This document shows positions 54,079-62,523 of a stretch of DNA of 64,000 nucleotides, one piece after another; position 1 is the first letter of the stretch; the number at the start of each line of letters is the position of its first letter. The DNA lies in assembly GCF_001426245.1 (NCBI RefSeq), contig NZ_LMCM01000010.1, positions 62,001 to 126,000 of the forward strand, given 5' to 3'. The position numbers and the translations under genes are program-made. The notes below the pieces were generated by a model that saw nothing but the letters and a program-made list of their open reading frames with translations, was not told the DNA's origin and ran no database searches. Source of the DNA: Phycicoccus sp. Root101. Lineage in GTDB: Bacteria > Actinomycetota > Actinomycetes > Actinomycetales > Dermatophilaceae.

Positions 54079-55691
54079 CACGAACCCCCCAGCGTCGTGG
54101 CGACCGCGCCGGCGGCTGCCTTGACGCGGGCCGCACGGTCCGGGCGGTCGAGCCCCTCGTCCGCCCCCTGGCAGCCGACGAGCTGGGCGGCCACGTCACC
54201 GGCGAGCGCGGGAGCGGCGAACGACGTCCCGCTCCACTGCCCGAACCCGCCAGAGTAGTCGTCGAGGTCGATCGAGCCGCGGGCCGGGTTCGTCGAACCG
54301 GGGAGGTTGAGCACGCTGCGGATGCTGCCGTCGAACGTCGTCGGCATGGTGCTGACCACGGCGGTGCCGCAGCGGTAGGCGGTGACCCACGAGCCGGTGT
54401 TCGAGTAGACCGAGACGGTCGGTCCGGTGGGGTTGAGCCCACCCGGGTTGTGTGCGCCGACGCTGACGAGGGGCACGTCGAACCCCGAACCCGTCGCGAA
54501 CGCGGCCGGGAAGAACTCGACGTCGCTCGACCCGTTGCCGGCGGCTGCCACGACCACGACACCGGTCGAGCTGAGGCCACGCAACGCGGTCACCAGCGCG
54601 CCCTCGTCCTCGAAGGTACCCGGGGTCTCGTGGTAGTAGCCCAGTGACATCGACAGCACGTCCACGGCGGGGCCGCGACGGCCGGGGTCTCGCAGGGCGA
54701 GGAGCTGTCGGGCGTAGAGCAGCTGCAGCGCGTCGATGACGTCGGCCTCGTCCGCGACCCCGTCGCCGTACATGATCGGGATGGCCATGATGGTGGCCTC
54801 GGGGCAGTGCTGCCTGACCACCCCGGCGATGAACGTCCCGTGGCCGGCCAGCCGGTCCAGCACACCGTTGACACGGTCGACGGTGACACCGGTGTTCTCC
54901 GGGTCGTCGGCCGGGGTGAAGACCAGCCCGACGGGGACGCCCTCGACCTCGACGTCCTTGATGACGCCTCGCTCGAACCAGGGGTGGGCACCGATGCCGG
55001 TGTCGAGCAGGGCCACGACCGGGCCGTCGGGCAGCTCGGCCGGGCACGGGTCCGGTGCGGCCCAGGTGACCGGGGACCGTCCGGACGGACCGCCACCGGG
55101 CAGGCCGGCCAGCCCCACGCCGTCGCCGTACCCGACGCCGTCGCCGTATCCGACGCCGTCGCCGTACCCGACGCCGTCCCCGTAACCCACACCGTCGCCG
55201 TACCCGACGCCGTCGCCGTAGCCACTGCCCACCATGACGTGGCACAGCTCGACCGCCGACGCGAAGCGCGGGTGCTCGGCACGGAAGTCCTGCAGGATCT
55301 TCCAGGCGTCGGGGGGTTCGACCGACTCACCAGGCAATGGCGCGATGAGGACGCTGGTCGAGCCGACCCGGTCGAGCTCGTCGGACAGCTCGAGGCGCCG
55401 GAACAGGTCACCGAGCCCGGTCTCGCGACGTTCCTCGACGGTGTAGCGACCCTCGAGCTGCTTGCGCAGGGCGCTGATCGGGCCCTCCGCGCGGCCCTCC
55501 AGCTGCCCCCTGACGAGCAGGGTGTCACCGACGTACACGGTGGGGCTGGGCACCGGCTGGTCGCCGAGTCGCTTGCAGGTGGCCGGGTCCAGCGCGCGGG
55601 CTCCGAGGCGGCGGACCGCGCTGCCGGGCACCGAGAGGTGCGGGATGCGGCGGCCGGGTCCCCTGCTGGGCGTGGGGGTCACGTGTGCCAT
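54078..55691 (-). CDS. Cytoplasmic-type S8 serine protease with Gly-rich repeat linker
   Basis: The 537-residue protein has an N-terminal domain (1-156) without signal peptide, a linker of six GYGDGV repeats (157-192) and an S8 subtilase domain with an intact triad: D230 in VALLDTGIGAHPWF, H284 in AGHGTFIAGVV, and S490 in QWSGTSFAAPALAGD. The oxyanion Asn is in VAAAGNGSSDVE. It is therefore probably an active cytoplasmic protease. It is the first gene of the operon and precedes an ECF sigma factor with a one-base overlap. GGAGAGCTC before the ATG sets the start. Its substrate may be the neighbouring proteins. Confident as subtilase, not in role. Confidence 0.87.
   Translation of the reverse strand: MAHVTPTPSRGPGRRIPHLSVPGSAVRRLGARALDPATCKRLGDQPVPSPTVYVGDTLLVRGQLEGRAEGPISALRKQLEGRYTVEERRETGLGDLFRRLELSDELDRVGSTSVLIAPLPGESVEPPDAWKILQDFRAEHPRFASAVELCHVMVGSGYGDGVGYGDGVGYGDGVGYGDGVGYGDGVGYGDGVGLAGLPGGGPSGRSPVTWAAPDPCPAELPDGPVVALLDTGIGAHPWFERGVIKDVEVEGVPVGLVFTPADDPENTGVTVDRVNGVLDRLAGHGTFIAGVVRQHCPEATIMAIPIMYGDGVADEADVIDALQLLYARQLLALRDPGRRGPAVDVLSMSLGYYHETPGTFEDEGALVTALRGLSSTGVVVVAAAGNGSSDVEFFPAAFATGSGFDVPLVSVGAHNPGGLNPTGPTVSVYSNTGSWVTAYRCGTAVVSTMPTTFDGSIRSVLNLPGSTNPARGSIDLDDYSGGFGQWSGTSFAAPALAGDVAAQLVGCQGADEGLDRPDRAARVKAAAGAVATTLGGS
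55116..55223 (-). repeat. Six 18-bp tandem repeats encoding GYGDGV linker
   Basis: Six direct copies of an 18-bp unit lie inside the subtilase gene, coding residues 157-192. Most units are identical; single silent changes (for example GGA, GGG and GGT glycine codons) show some age. They make a flexible Gly/Asp/Tyr linker. Confidence 0.9.
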
Positions 55692-56214
55692 GAGCTCTCC
55701 TGAGGGCGGTGCCGACCCTGGGGGGCGCGGGTGCGTCCACGGTCAGCGTAGTGAGGCGGGTGCGTCACAGACAGGAGTTCGGACGGTTCTTCCTGATACC
55801 TCCCGCGCGGGGCGAGTTCGGCGAAGCCGGTCAAGAGTCGCCCAAGAACGGGGCAAGGACTGGTCACGAAAGTTTCGCGCCGGATGTATCAGCGCGGCGG
55901 TCCCGCGCTCTTCTCCGGTGTCGGGCCCGATTCGGGGGAACGAGCCCGGCGGCAAGGAAAGGAAGACCTCATGTCATGCCGGAAAGACGCACGCCGACGG
56001 CGCCGTTCTGGTGTGGCTGGGGCGCTGGCTCGGGGGTGCCAGCGTGGAAGCCGGTGGTGCGGGGGGTCGCGCTGCGGGTTTGCCCTCAGGGGCACGTCAC
56101 CGGGTCGGCCGGGTCAGAGCAGGTGCTGGTCAGGGGTTTCCGGCACTCGTTCGACCAGGGCCACCCGGTGGCGTCCCTGAAGGTCTTGGCTGAGCCGCAC
56201 GGGGGTGCGCGAAA
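55692..56214. other. Gene-poor interval upstream of the CHAT operon
   Basis: No convincing gene is seen. The promoter of the minus-strand operon should lie near 55700-55790. On the plus strand an AAGGAAAGGAAG ribosome-binding-like sequence precedes ATGs at 55971 (69-residue Arg/Cys-rich frame ending at 56180) and 55976 (a frame with more coding-like third positions but no stop before the hairpin at 56215). Neither product resembles a known protein. It could be a degraded gene or a noncoding RNA ending at the hairpin. Confidence 0.4.
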
Positions 56215-56257
56215 GCCCGCGACGCGGCATACCGATCAGGTATGCCGCGTCGCGGGC
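56215..56257. terminator. 19-bp hairpin containing GGCATACC on both arms
   Basis: A perfect 19-bp stem (56215-56233 and 56239-56257) closes on GATCA, 35 bases beyond the stop of the YtxH-like gene on the minus strand. It may end that gene and any plus-strand transcript from the interval before it. Both arms contain the word GGCATAC/GTATGCC. Confidence 0.7.
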
Positions 56258-56291
56258 CTCGTCGTGTCCGTCGCCCGGCGAGGCGGTCGGC

Positions 56292-56624
56292 TCAGGGGAG
56301 CTTGTCGCCCCCGGGCCCGAAGCCCGAGGTGTCGGCGTGGAGCCGACCGTCGGTGCCGCGGTGGAGGGTCTCGGGCAGGTCCTCGCCGGTGAGGCGCTCC
56401 TTGGCGCTCGCCCCGGCCGTCTTGGCGGCCTCGCCGAGCTTGGCGCCGAGGACGGGCGCCTGTTCCTTGACGGCTTCCTTGACGGTCTCGACCCGGTGCT
56501 GGACCGGTTCGCTGGACCAGACCTGGCTGGCGCGGCCGCGGATCTGCTCGTAACGCTTCTGGCCCGCCTTCGCGCCGAGGACGTAGCCGGCGGCGACGCC
56601 GGCGATGAAGGACAGCTTGCCCAT
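56292..56624 (-). CDS. YtxH-like small protein
   Basis: The 110-residue protein starts with MGKLSFIAGVAAGYVLGAKAG, a short hydrophobic glycine-rich segment as in YtxH-type proteins, then KRYEQIRGRASQVW and a helical tail with alternating charged residues (ETVKEAVKEQAPVLGAKLG). It is probably membrane-associated and stress-related by family analogy only. AAAGGATCCACC precedes the ATG at 56624. It follows the DUF6328 gene on the same strand after 46 bases. Confidence 0.7.
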   Translation of the reverse strand: MGKLSFIAGVAAGYVLGAKAGQKRYEQIRGRASQVWSSEPVQHRVETVKEAVKEQAPVLGAKLGEAAKTAGASAKERLTGEDLPETLHRGTDGRLHADTSGFGPGGDKLP

Positions 56625-56670
56625 GGTGGATCCTTTGGTCGGTGTCCTCCGACAGTAACAAAAGCCCTGC

Positions 56671-57156
56671 TCAGGGGCCTTTCGGGCGGGTGAGGCGGTG
56701 CCGCAGCCCGAGCGGGAAGACCACCCAGGCAGCGACGAACAGCACCGCGCCGACGAGGGCCGCGACCACCCCGGCCCGCTGGCCGAGGACCAGGGCGAAG
56801 GTGAGCGCCATGACGCTGACGACGGCAGCCGCCAGGGTCGCCAGCCCGATGACGGAGACGTGGTGGGCGATGCTGACCAGGGTCTCCTTGCGCTGCTGCC
56901 GGAACAGCCAGCGGTGCACAGCCACCGGCGTGATGAGCAGACAGGTGGCGAGGATGCTCGCGCTGATCGCCACGACGTACGCCGAACGCTCGAAGTGGGT
57001 GATGTCGCGGAACGCAGGCTGGATCGGCAGGGTGAGCAGGAAGCCGGTGAGGATCTGGACGCCGGTCTGTGTGACGCGGAGCTCCTGCAACAGCTCGTCC
57101 CAGTTGCGGTCGAGCCGTTGGGCCTTGGTTTCGCCCTCGCGTTGGTAGCCGTCCAC
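56671..57156 (-). CDS. DUF6328 family membrane protein
   Basis: The 161-residue protein starts with a polar region containing NWDELLQELRVTQTGVQIL, then four membrane helices (about residues 35-60, 65-88, 105-125 and 130-150). FLLTLPIQPAFRD and ATCLLITPVAVHRWLFR match DUF6328, an actinobacterial family of unknown function. The GTG start at 57156 gives the family's usual length. The next gene upstream is a tRNA on the opposite strand. Confidence 0.82.
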   Translation of the reverse strand: MDGYQREGETKAQRLDRNWDELLQELRVTQTGVQILTGFLLTLPIQPAFRDITHFERSAYVVAISASILATCLLITPVAVHRWLFRQQRKETLVSIAHHVSVIGLATLAAAVVSVMALTFALVLGQRAGVVAALVGAVLFVAAWVVFPLGLRHRLTRPKGP

Positions 57157-57207
57157 GACGTGACGATACCGTTGGCCCCGGTCCGGCGGTCGTGTGTCGC
57201 AAGGCCT

Positions 57208-57294
57208 GGAGGGCTCGCATAGTGGCCTAGTGCGGCGGTCTTGAAAACCGCTATGGCGGCAACGTCATCGTGGGTTCGAATCCCACGCCCTCCG
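57208..57294 (+). tRNA. tRNA-Ser(TGA)
   Basis: The 87-base sequence folds as a class II tRNA with acceptor GGAGGGC/GCCCTCC, a long variable arm (TATGGCGGCAACGTCATC), anticodon stem GCGGT/ACCGC with loop CTTGAAA (anticodon TGA at 57242-57244), and the T arm GTGGGTTCGAATCCCAC. The 3' CCA is not encoded; CCG follows the discriminator G. Confidence 0.93.
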
Positions 57295-57426
57295 CCGACC
57301 CTCCGTGGGCACGGAGTCGCCCACCGTCGCCACCACGACCCTCGTTGCGTCAGCGAGCGGACAGAGCCGCAGCAGTTCTGGGACGAGTCTCTGATCATCC
57401 GATCAGCACGCGTCCAGGGAGTTGCG

Positions 57427-59448
57427 ATGAACACACTGACCACCCACCGGTTCCCGTTCCGGCCGCTCGTCCTCGCCCTGGCCCTGGCCACGCCGTTGGC
57501 AGTGGCCGGGACGGCCTCGGCCCAGTCCTCACCGAGCCAGCCGCCCTCGGCCCAAGCACGGTCCACCGCCTCCGGCGGGTCCGCCTCCCACGGCCGACCC
57601 GAGTCCGGACGCCCGGCGAAGGCCGGTACCCACAGCCCGGCCAGACCCGAGCACGCCTGTACCGAGAAGATGCACGTCGTCGAGCACCAGGGCCGGTCCT
57701 GCAAGGTCGCGAACGGCTTGTTCAAGGTCGAGCTCGCCGACGGGTCCTTCACCTACACCCACGGCCCGGACCCGGTCGAGGTCGACCACGACCACCACGA
57801 CCACGGAACGACGACACCCTCCACGAGCGGCCAGACGGGCAACCTCGCCAGCGTCGCCCGGAACCCGGTCTGCTCGTCGGCGAACCCGCACGGCAACTAC
57901 GGGATCCGCGCCGTCATCGCCATGCCGTCCGACGGGTCGCAGACCATCACGGTCGACCAGTTCCGGACCATGCTGAAGACGATCAACGGTGCCATCTACA
58001 AATCGGGCGTCGAGTCCGGGAGCGTCGGCGGGGCGGACCTGGTCTTCGAGTGCGACAGCACCGGGGCGATCCGGGTCGACGTCCAGCGGCTCGCCCACAC
58101 GAACGCCACATCGACCTTCGCCACCATCGTCGGGGACCTCAAGGCCCTCGGCTACACGTCGACCGCCCGCAACTACGCGGTCTACTACACCCACACGGCC
58201 AGCGCCGGCGGCCAAGGCTCCCTGATGAGCGACAGCAGCAACAGCGCCAGCAACGCCAACAACACCGGCGGTCGCTTCGCCATCGACTACGGCATCCCCC
58301 AAGCCGAGACGATGATGCACGAGATCGGCCACAACCTCGGCGCCGTCCAGCCGGGGGCCCCCTACGCGACCGGCACCACCACGACCGCCAGTGCCGGGAA
58401 CTGGGGTCACTGCTGGGAGGGCCAGGACGTCATGTGCTACAACGACAAGGGGTCCACGGACCCCGGCTACATCAGCTGGGTGTGCGCTGACTTCGACCAC
58501 TTCGACTGCGGCCACGACGACTACTTCGACGCCGTGATCGGCGCGGGCCAGGGCGCCACCTCGACGAGCTGGCTCGCGAGCCACTTCAACATCGCGGCCT
58601 GCTACGACGTCTTCGTCGTCAACCGGGCCTGCTCCGTGACGACCGGTGGTGACGTGACACCGCCCGCCGTCTCGGCCCCCACCCAGACCGTCCAGTACCT
58701 CGGACAGGTCAGCAACGGACTCGTCCCGGTGACCTACGCCTGGACGGCGAGCGACGTCAGCGGGGTGACCCAGGAGGACGCCTGGATCAAGGTCAACGGC
58801 ACCTGGCTCCAACTGAGCCTCGCCTCTGCCGCCGTGCGGTCGGGCACGTGGTCGCTCACCCCCGGCTCGACGTACCAGTTCGCGGTGAGGGCCAAGGATG
58901 CCAAGGGCAACTGGAGCGGGTTCGCGATGGGCCCGTTGCTCACGGTGGATGCCTTGCAGGAGAACTCGACGTCCATCAGCTACAGCTCTGGCTGGCTCGC
59001 CTACACGGGCAGCTACTTCGGCGGCCGGCAGTACTCCTCAGGCACCACCGGGGCGACGGCGAAGGTCACCTTCACCGGACGCGGGTTCGCCTGGTACGCG
59101 GCCACCGCGACCAACCGTGGCGTCGCGTACGTCTGGGTCGACGGCGTCTACGCCGGCACCGTCGACACCTACTCGCCCTCGACCTACCTCGCCCGGGGCG
59201 TGCTGACCCGCAACTGGACCACATCCGGGACGCACACGGTCCAGGTTCAGGTGGTCGGGACCACCGGGCGCCCGACCATCGACGTCGACGCATTCGTGGC
59301 GGGGGCGGGGGACGAGCCGGGCGGCTCGTCCCCCGCCCCGCTGTCGTCGCGAGTGTCGTGGATGAGGTGGTTTGCCCACGCCAGCGCAGGAAACCATGTA
59401 CAGCAGTACGCGAATTGCACGATCCTGTCCCTGACCGCCCACGCCTAG
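57427..59448 (+). CDS. Secreted zinc metalloprotease (reprolysin/metzincin-like) with C-terminal modules
   Basis: The 673-residue frame starts with a signal peptide ending near ASAQ (residue 33), a His/Pro-rich propeptide, and a catalytic domain with H298 of HEIGHNLGAVQ. HExxH and the Gly of metzincins are present, but the usual third His is Gln. A Cys-rich loop (HCWEGQDVMCY) and a fibronectin-like/beta C-terminal region (about 430-630, ending with TIDVDAFV) follow. It is probably exported to degrade proteins. The last 35-odd codons pass through a terminator hairpin and look like a read-through extension. The interval 57300-57426 holds a small palindrome CTGATC-ATCC-GATCAG at 57391. Confidence 0.8.
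   Translation: MNTLTTHRFPFRPLVLALALATPLAVAGTASAQSSPSQPPSAQARSTASGGSASHGRPESGRPAKAGTHSPARPEHACTEKMHVVEHQGRSCKVANGLFKVELADGSFTYTHGPDPVEVDHDHHDHGTTTPSTSGQTGNLASVARNPVCSSANPHGNYGIRAVIAMPSDGSQTITVDQFRTMLKTINGAIYKSGVESGSVGGADLVFECDSTGAIRVDVQRLAHTNATSTFATIVGDLKALGYTSTARNYAVYYTHTASAGGQGSLMSDSSNSASNANNTGGRFAIDYGIPQAETMMHEIGHNLGAVQPGAPYATGTTTTASAGNWGHCWEGQDVMCYNDKGSTDPGYISWVCADFDHFDCGHDDYFDAVIGAGQGATSTSWLASHFNIAACYDVFVVNRACSVTTGGDVTPPAVSAPTQTVQYLGQVSNGLVPVTYAWTASDVSGVTQEDAWIKVNGTWLQLSLASAAVRSGTWSLTPGSTYQFAVRAKDAKGNWSGFAMGPLLTVDALQENSTSISYSSGWLAYTGSYFGGRQYSSGTTGATAKVTFTGRGFAWYAATATNRGVAYVWVDGVYAGTVDTYSPSTYLARGVLTRNWTTSGTHTVQVQVVGTTGRPTIDVDAFVAGAGDEPGGSSPAPLSSRVSWMRWFAHASAGNHVQQYANCTILSLTAHA
59302..59339 (+). 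terminator. Terminator-like hairpin inside the 3' end of the metalloprotease frame
   Basis: A perfect 17-bp stem (59302-59318 and 59323-59339) closes on GGGC. It sits 107 bases before the current stop codon, which suggests that the original stop lay just upstream of it. Confidence 0.7.
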
Positions 59449-59491
59449 CGTGGGGTCAGAACCTGTCACAGGGGATTGGACGTCCGCTTTC

Positions 59492-59543
59492 GGGCGGCGG
59501 GCCGGAGGCCGGGCAACCCTGCAGCCCGGCCTTCGTGCCGCCC
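59492..59543 (-). terminator. Nested hairpin after the MocR gene
   Basis: Inner arms 59506-59514/59524-59532 (9 bp) and outer arms GGGCGGC/GCCGCCC (59492-59498 and 59537-59543) form a nested hairpin, 43 bases beyond the MocR stop on the minus strand. Confidence 0.55.
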
Positions 59544-59585
59544 GGATCAGGTGGCGGCAAGCCGGTCAGCGGGCAGCAGGCTGGG

Positions 59586-60947
59586 TCAGCGGGCGCGGCC
59601 GTTCCATCCGCCGGTCGTCGCGGCGTCGGCGAGCGCGTCGGCCAGCGAGTCCAGGGCCGCCTCGTCGCGGACGAGCCCGACCGTGGCGCGCACGTGGCCG
59701 CCGGGTCCGCTCGGCCCGATCCGGAACGGCGTCCCCGGCGCGACGCCGATTCCCTGGCTGGCCAGCCGAACGACCGCGGCCGTCTCGTCCTGGACGGGCA
59801 CCCAGATGTTGATGCCCTCGGTCCCGCCCACCTCGACCCCGCGCTCGCGGAGGCGGTCGACGACGCGGGCTCGCCGCGCGGCATACGTCTGCGCGGCGGT
59901 CTGGACCTGCGCGGTGGCGACGTCGTCGGTGAGCAGTCCGAGCAGCACCTGCTGGAGCAGCCTGCTCGACCAGCCCTGTCCGAGCTGGCGACGACCGTTG
60001 AGGTCGTTCAGGATCCGCGCCGGTGCGCTGAGGGCGGCGAGGCGCAGGTCGGGTCCGTGCGACTTCGAGAACGAGCGGATGTGCACGGTCTGCTCGGGGC
60101 GCCACTGCCCGAGGCTGACGAGCGGTGAGGGGGACAGCCCGGCGGCGGAGTCGTCCTCGACGACCACGGTCGGCGAACCCGACAGCAGGGCGGCGATGCG
60201 CTCAGCACGGCGGGACGTCATCGTCACTCCCGTGGGGTTCTGCGCCCGCGGTTGCAGGACGACCGCCGCCACCGGTTCGCGCAGGGTGGCCTCCAGGGCT
60301 TCGAGGTCCAGGCCCTCCTCGTCGACGGCGACGCCGACGAGCTGCACGCCGACGGACTCGAGCAGGTCGACCAACGGCGGGAACCCCGGGTCCTCCACGA
60401 CCACCCGGTCCCCGAACCGCAGCTGGGTCCGCACGAACAGGTCCATCGCATCCATCGCCCCGTCGACGACGGAGACCTCCTCCACGGCGAACGGCCAGTC
60501 CGCCACGAGGACCTCCGCGAGCGCCGGAAGCACCGGGTCGTCGAGGTAGCTGCCCGTCGTCGGAGCGGTGCGAAGGCCGGCGAGGGCCTGCCCCAGGTCG
60601 GGGAGCAGCTCAGGGTCCGGGACGCCCGTGGACAGGTCGTGGGCGAAGGTCGAGGGCCGTTCGAGGGCGGCGCGGTAGCGGACCGTGCCGCCGGACCGCT
60701 GGTCCAGGACGGTGGTGCCGCGGCGACCGTCGGTGGCCACGGTGCCCGACCGGGCGAGCAGCGCCCAAGCCGCACTCACCGTGGTCGGCGACAGGGCCAG
60801 CTCCGCCGCCACGGTCCGGATCGGGGGCAGGCGGTCGCCGGCGACGAGGAGCCCGTCGCGGATCGTCGCGGACACGGCATGCGCCAGTCCCTTCGCGGAG
60901 GGGGTGTCGAGGCGGGCCTCGAGGGCCGTGAGGGTGACGTGCGGCAT
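59586..60947 (-). CDS. MocR/GabR-type regulator (GntR HTH + aminotransferase fold)
   Basis: The 453-residue protein has an N-terminal winged helix of GntR type (DRLPPIRTVAAELALSPTTVSAAW-like layout, residues 35-70) fused to a fold-type I aminotransferase domain with PLP lysine K295 in RSFSKSHGPDL. MocR proteins bind PLP and an amino-acid ligand to control neighbouring genes; GabR for GABA is the model. It is divergent from mmsA and an aminotransferase gene, which it probably regulates. The ATG at 60947 is 60 bases from the mmsA start, with inverted repeats between. Confidence 0.85.
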   Translation of the reverse strand: MPHVTLTALEARLDTPSAKGLAHAVSATIRDGLLVAGDRLPPIRTVAAELALSPTTVSAAWALLARSGTVATDGRRGTTVLDQRSGGTVRYRAALERPSTFAHDLSTGVPDPELLPDLGQALAGLRTAPTTGSYLDDPVLPALAEVLVADWPFAVEEVSVVDGAMDAMDLFVRTQLRFGDRVVVEDPGFPPLVDLLESVGVQLVGVAVDEEGLDLEALEATLREPVAAVVLQPRAQNPTGVTMTSRRAERIAALLSGSPTVVVEDDSAAGLSPSPLVSLGQWRPEQTVHIRSFSKSHGPDLRLAALSAPARILNDLNGRRQLGQGWSSRLLQQVLLGLLTDDVATAQVQTAAQTYAARRARVVDRLRERGVEVGGTEGINIWVPVQDETAAVVRLASQGIGVAPGTPFRIGPSGPGGHVRATVGLVRDEAALDSLADALADAATTGGWNGRAR

Positions 60948-60952
60948 CTTTG

Positions 60953-61001
60953 CACCATAGCAATACTTCTATTGTGTTACCAGTGGATGGATCGTATGGT
61001 G
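60953..61001. promoter_or_regulatory. Divergent promoter/operator region of MocR and mmsA
   Basis: This AT-rich 49-base segment contains CAATA-CTTC-TATTG (60961-60974) and the wider pair CACCATA (60953-60959) / TATGGTG (60995-61001). It is the only place for both promoters and the operator of the MocR regulator; exact sites are inferred. Confidence 0.5.
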
Positions 61002-61006
61002 TGAGC

Positions 61007-62497
61007 ATGACGACGCGCATTTCCCACTGGATCGACGGCCGGCCCACCGAGGGCACCTCCGGACGCACCTCACCGGTCTACAACCCGGCGACGGGTGCGG
61101 TCACCGGCGAGGTCGACCTCGCCTCGGTCGAGGAGCTCGACGCGGCGGTCGCCAGTGCCGCCGCAGCGGCCAAGGAGTGGCGCCACGCCTCCTTGTCGCA
61201 TCGCAGCGCCGTCCTGTTCGCGTTCCGCGAGCTGCTGCACGCGCGCACCCCGGAGCTCGCCGCGATCATCACCTCAGAGCACGGCAAGGTGCTGTCCGAC
61301 GCTGCCGGCGAGATCGCCCGAGGGCTGGAGAACGTCGAGTTCGCCACCGGTGTCCCGAACCTGCTCAAGGGTGGCTTCACCGAGCAGGCCGCCACCGGGG
61401 TCGACGTCTACAACATCCGCCAGCCGCTCGGTGTCGTCGCCGGCGTCACGCCGTTCAACTTCCCCGCGATGGTGCCGCTGTGGATGTGCGCCAACGCGAT
61501 CGCCTGCGGCAACGCGTTCATCCTCAAGCCCTCCGAGAAGGACCCGTCGGCCGCGCTCTTCCTCGCCCAGCTGTGGAAGGAGGCCGGCCTGCCCGACGGC
61601 CTCTTCACGGTCCTGCACGGTGACAAGGTCGCCGTCGACGCGATCCTCGACCACCCGGGCATCGCGGCGGTGAGCTTCGTGGGCTCGACGCCGATCGCCA
61701 GGTACATCTACGAGCGCGGCACGGCCAACGGCAAGCGCGTCCAGGCCCTCGGCGGCGCCAAGAACCACGCCCTCGTCCTGCCCGACGCGGACGTCGACAT
61801 GGCCGCCGACTCGGTGGTGTCCGCGGCCTACGGCTCCGCGGGCGAGCGCTGCATGGCGCTCTCCGTCGCCGTCGCGGTCGGCGACGTGGCCCAGCCGCTC
61901 GTGGACGCGATCGCGGCCCGCCTGCCCAAGCTCACCGTCGGCAACGGCACCGATCCCGACACCGACATGGGTCCGCTCATCACCGCCGAGCACCGCGACA
62001 AGGTCTCCGGGTACGTCGGGGCCGGCCAGGAGGCCGGGGCCACGGTCGTCGTCGACGGCCGCGAGGGCGACCTGCCGACCGAGGGGTTCTTCCTGGGCAC
62101 CACGCTGCTCGACCACGTCACCCCGGAGATGACCGTCTACACCGACGAGATCTTCGGACCGGTGCTGTCGGTCGTCCGCGTGGACACCTACGAGGAGGGC
62201 CTGGAGCTCATCAACTCCAACCAGTACGCCAACGGCACCGCGATCTTCACGCGGGACGGTGGCGCGGCCCGCCGGTTCCAGTTCGACGTCGAGGTCGGCA
62301 TGGTCGGGATCAACGTGCCGATCCCCGTCCCGGTCGCCTACTACTCCTTCGGCGGTTGGAAGGACTCCCTCTTCGGCGACACCCACATGTACGGTCCCGA
62401 GGGCATCAACTTCTACACCCGCGGCAAGGTCGTGACGCAGCGCTGGCCCGACCCGGCCACGTCGAGCGTCGACCTCGGCTTCCCGCGCACCCGCTGA
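61007..62497 (+). CDS. mmsA: CoA-acylating (methyl)malonate-semialdehyde dehydrogenase
   Basis: The 496-residue protein is an aldehyde dehydrogenase of the MmsA/IolA type: GVTPFNFPAMVPLWMCANAI is the characteristic early motif, and the nucleophile is C282 in GSAGERCMALSV. The usual Glu general base is absent as in CoA-acylating members, and YSFGGWKDSLFGDTHMYG is the specific C-terminal signature. It oxidises malonate or methylmalonate semialdehyde to acetyl- or propionyl-CoA. With the aminotransferase downstream it suggests beta-alanine or 3-aminoisobutyrate breakdown. The ATG at 61007 is preceded by TGGTGTGAGC. Confidence 0.9.
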   Translation: MTTRISHWIDGRPTEGTSGRTSPVYNPATGAVTGEVDLASVEELDAAVASAAAAAKEWRHASLSHRSAVLFAFRELLHARTPELAAIITSEHGKVLSDAAGEIARGLENVEFATGVPNLLKGGFTEQAATGVDVYNIRQPLGVVAGVTPFNFPAMVPLWMCANAIACGNAFILKPSEKDPSAALFLAQLWKEAGLPDGLFTVLHGDKVAVDAILDHPGIAAVSFVGSTPIARYIYERGTANGKRVQALGGAKNHALVLPDADVDMAADSVVSAAYGSAGERCMALSVAVAVGDVAQPLVDAIAARLPKLTVGNGTDPDTDMGPLITAEHRDKVSGYVGAGQEAGATVVVDGREGDLPTEGFFLGTTLLDHVTPEMTVYTDEIFGPVLSVVRVDTYEEGLELINSNQYANGTAIFTRDGGAARRFQFDVEVGMVGINVPIPVPVAYYSFGGWKDSLFGDTHMYGPEGINFYTRGKVVTQRWPDPATSSVDLGFPRTR

Positions 62498-62523
62498 TCC
62501 CCCGAGCCTGCCGAGAGGGCCCC

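Noticed and set aside
55692-56260. A known structured RNA (6C RNA, SRP RNA, RNase P RNA or tmRNA).
   Set aside because: None of the conserved cores of these RNAs could be found; only the terminal hairpin is clear.
57208-59448. Integration of a genomic island at tRNA-Ser.
   Set aside because: There is no integrase and no repeat of the tRNA 3' end downstream within the window.
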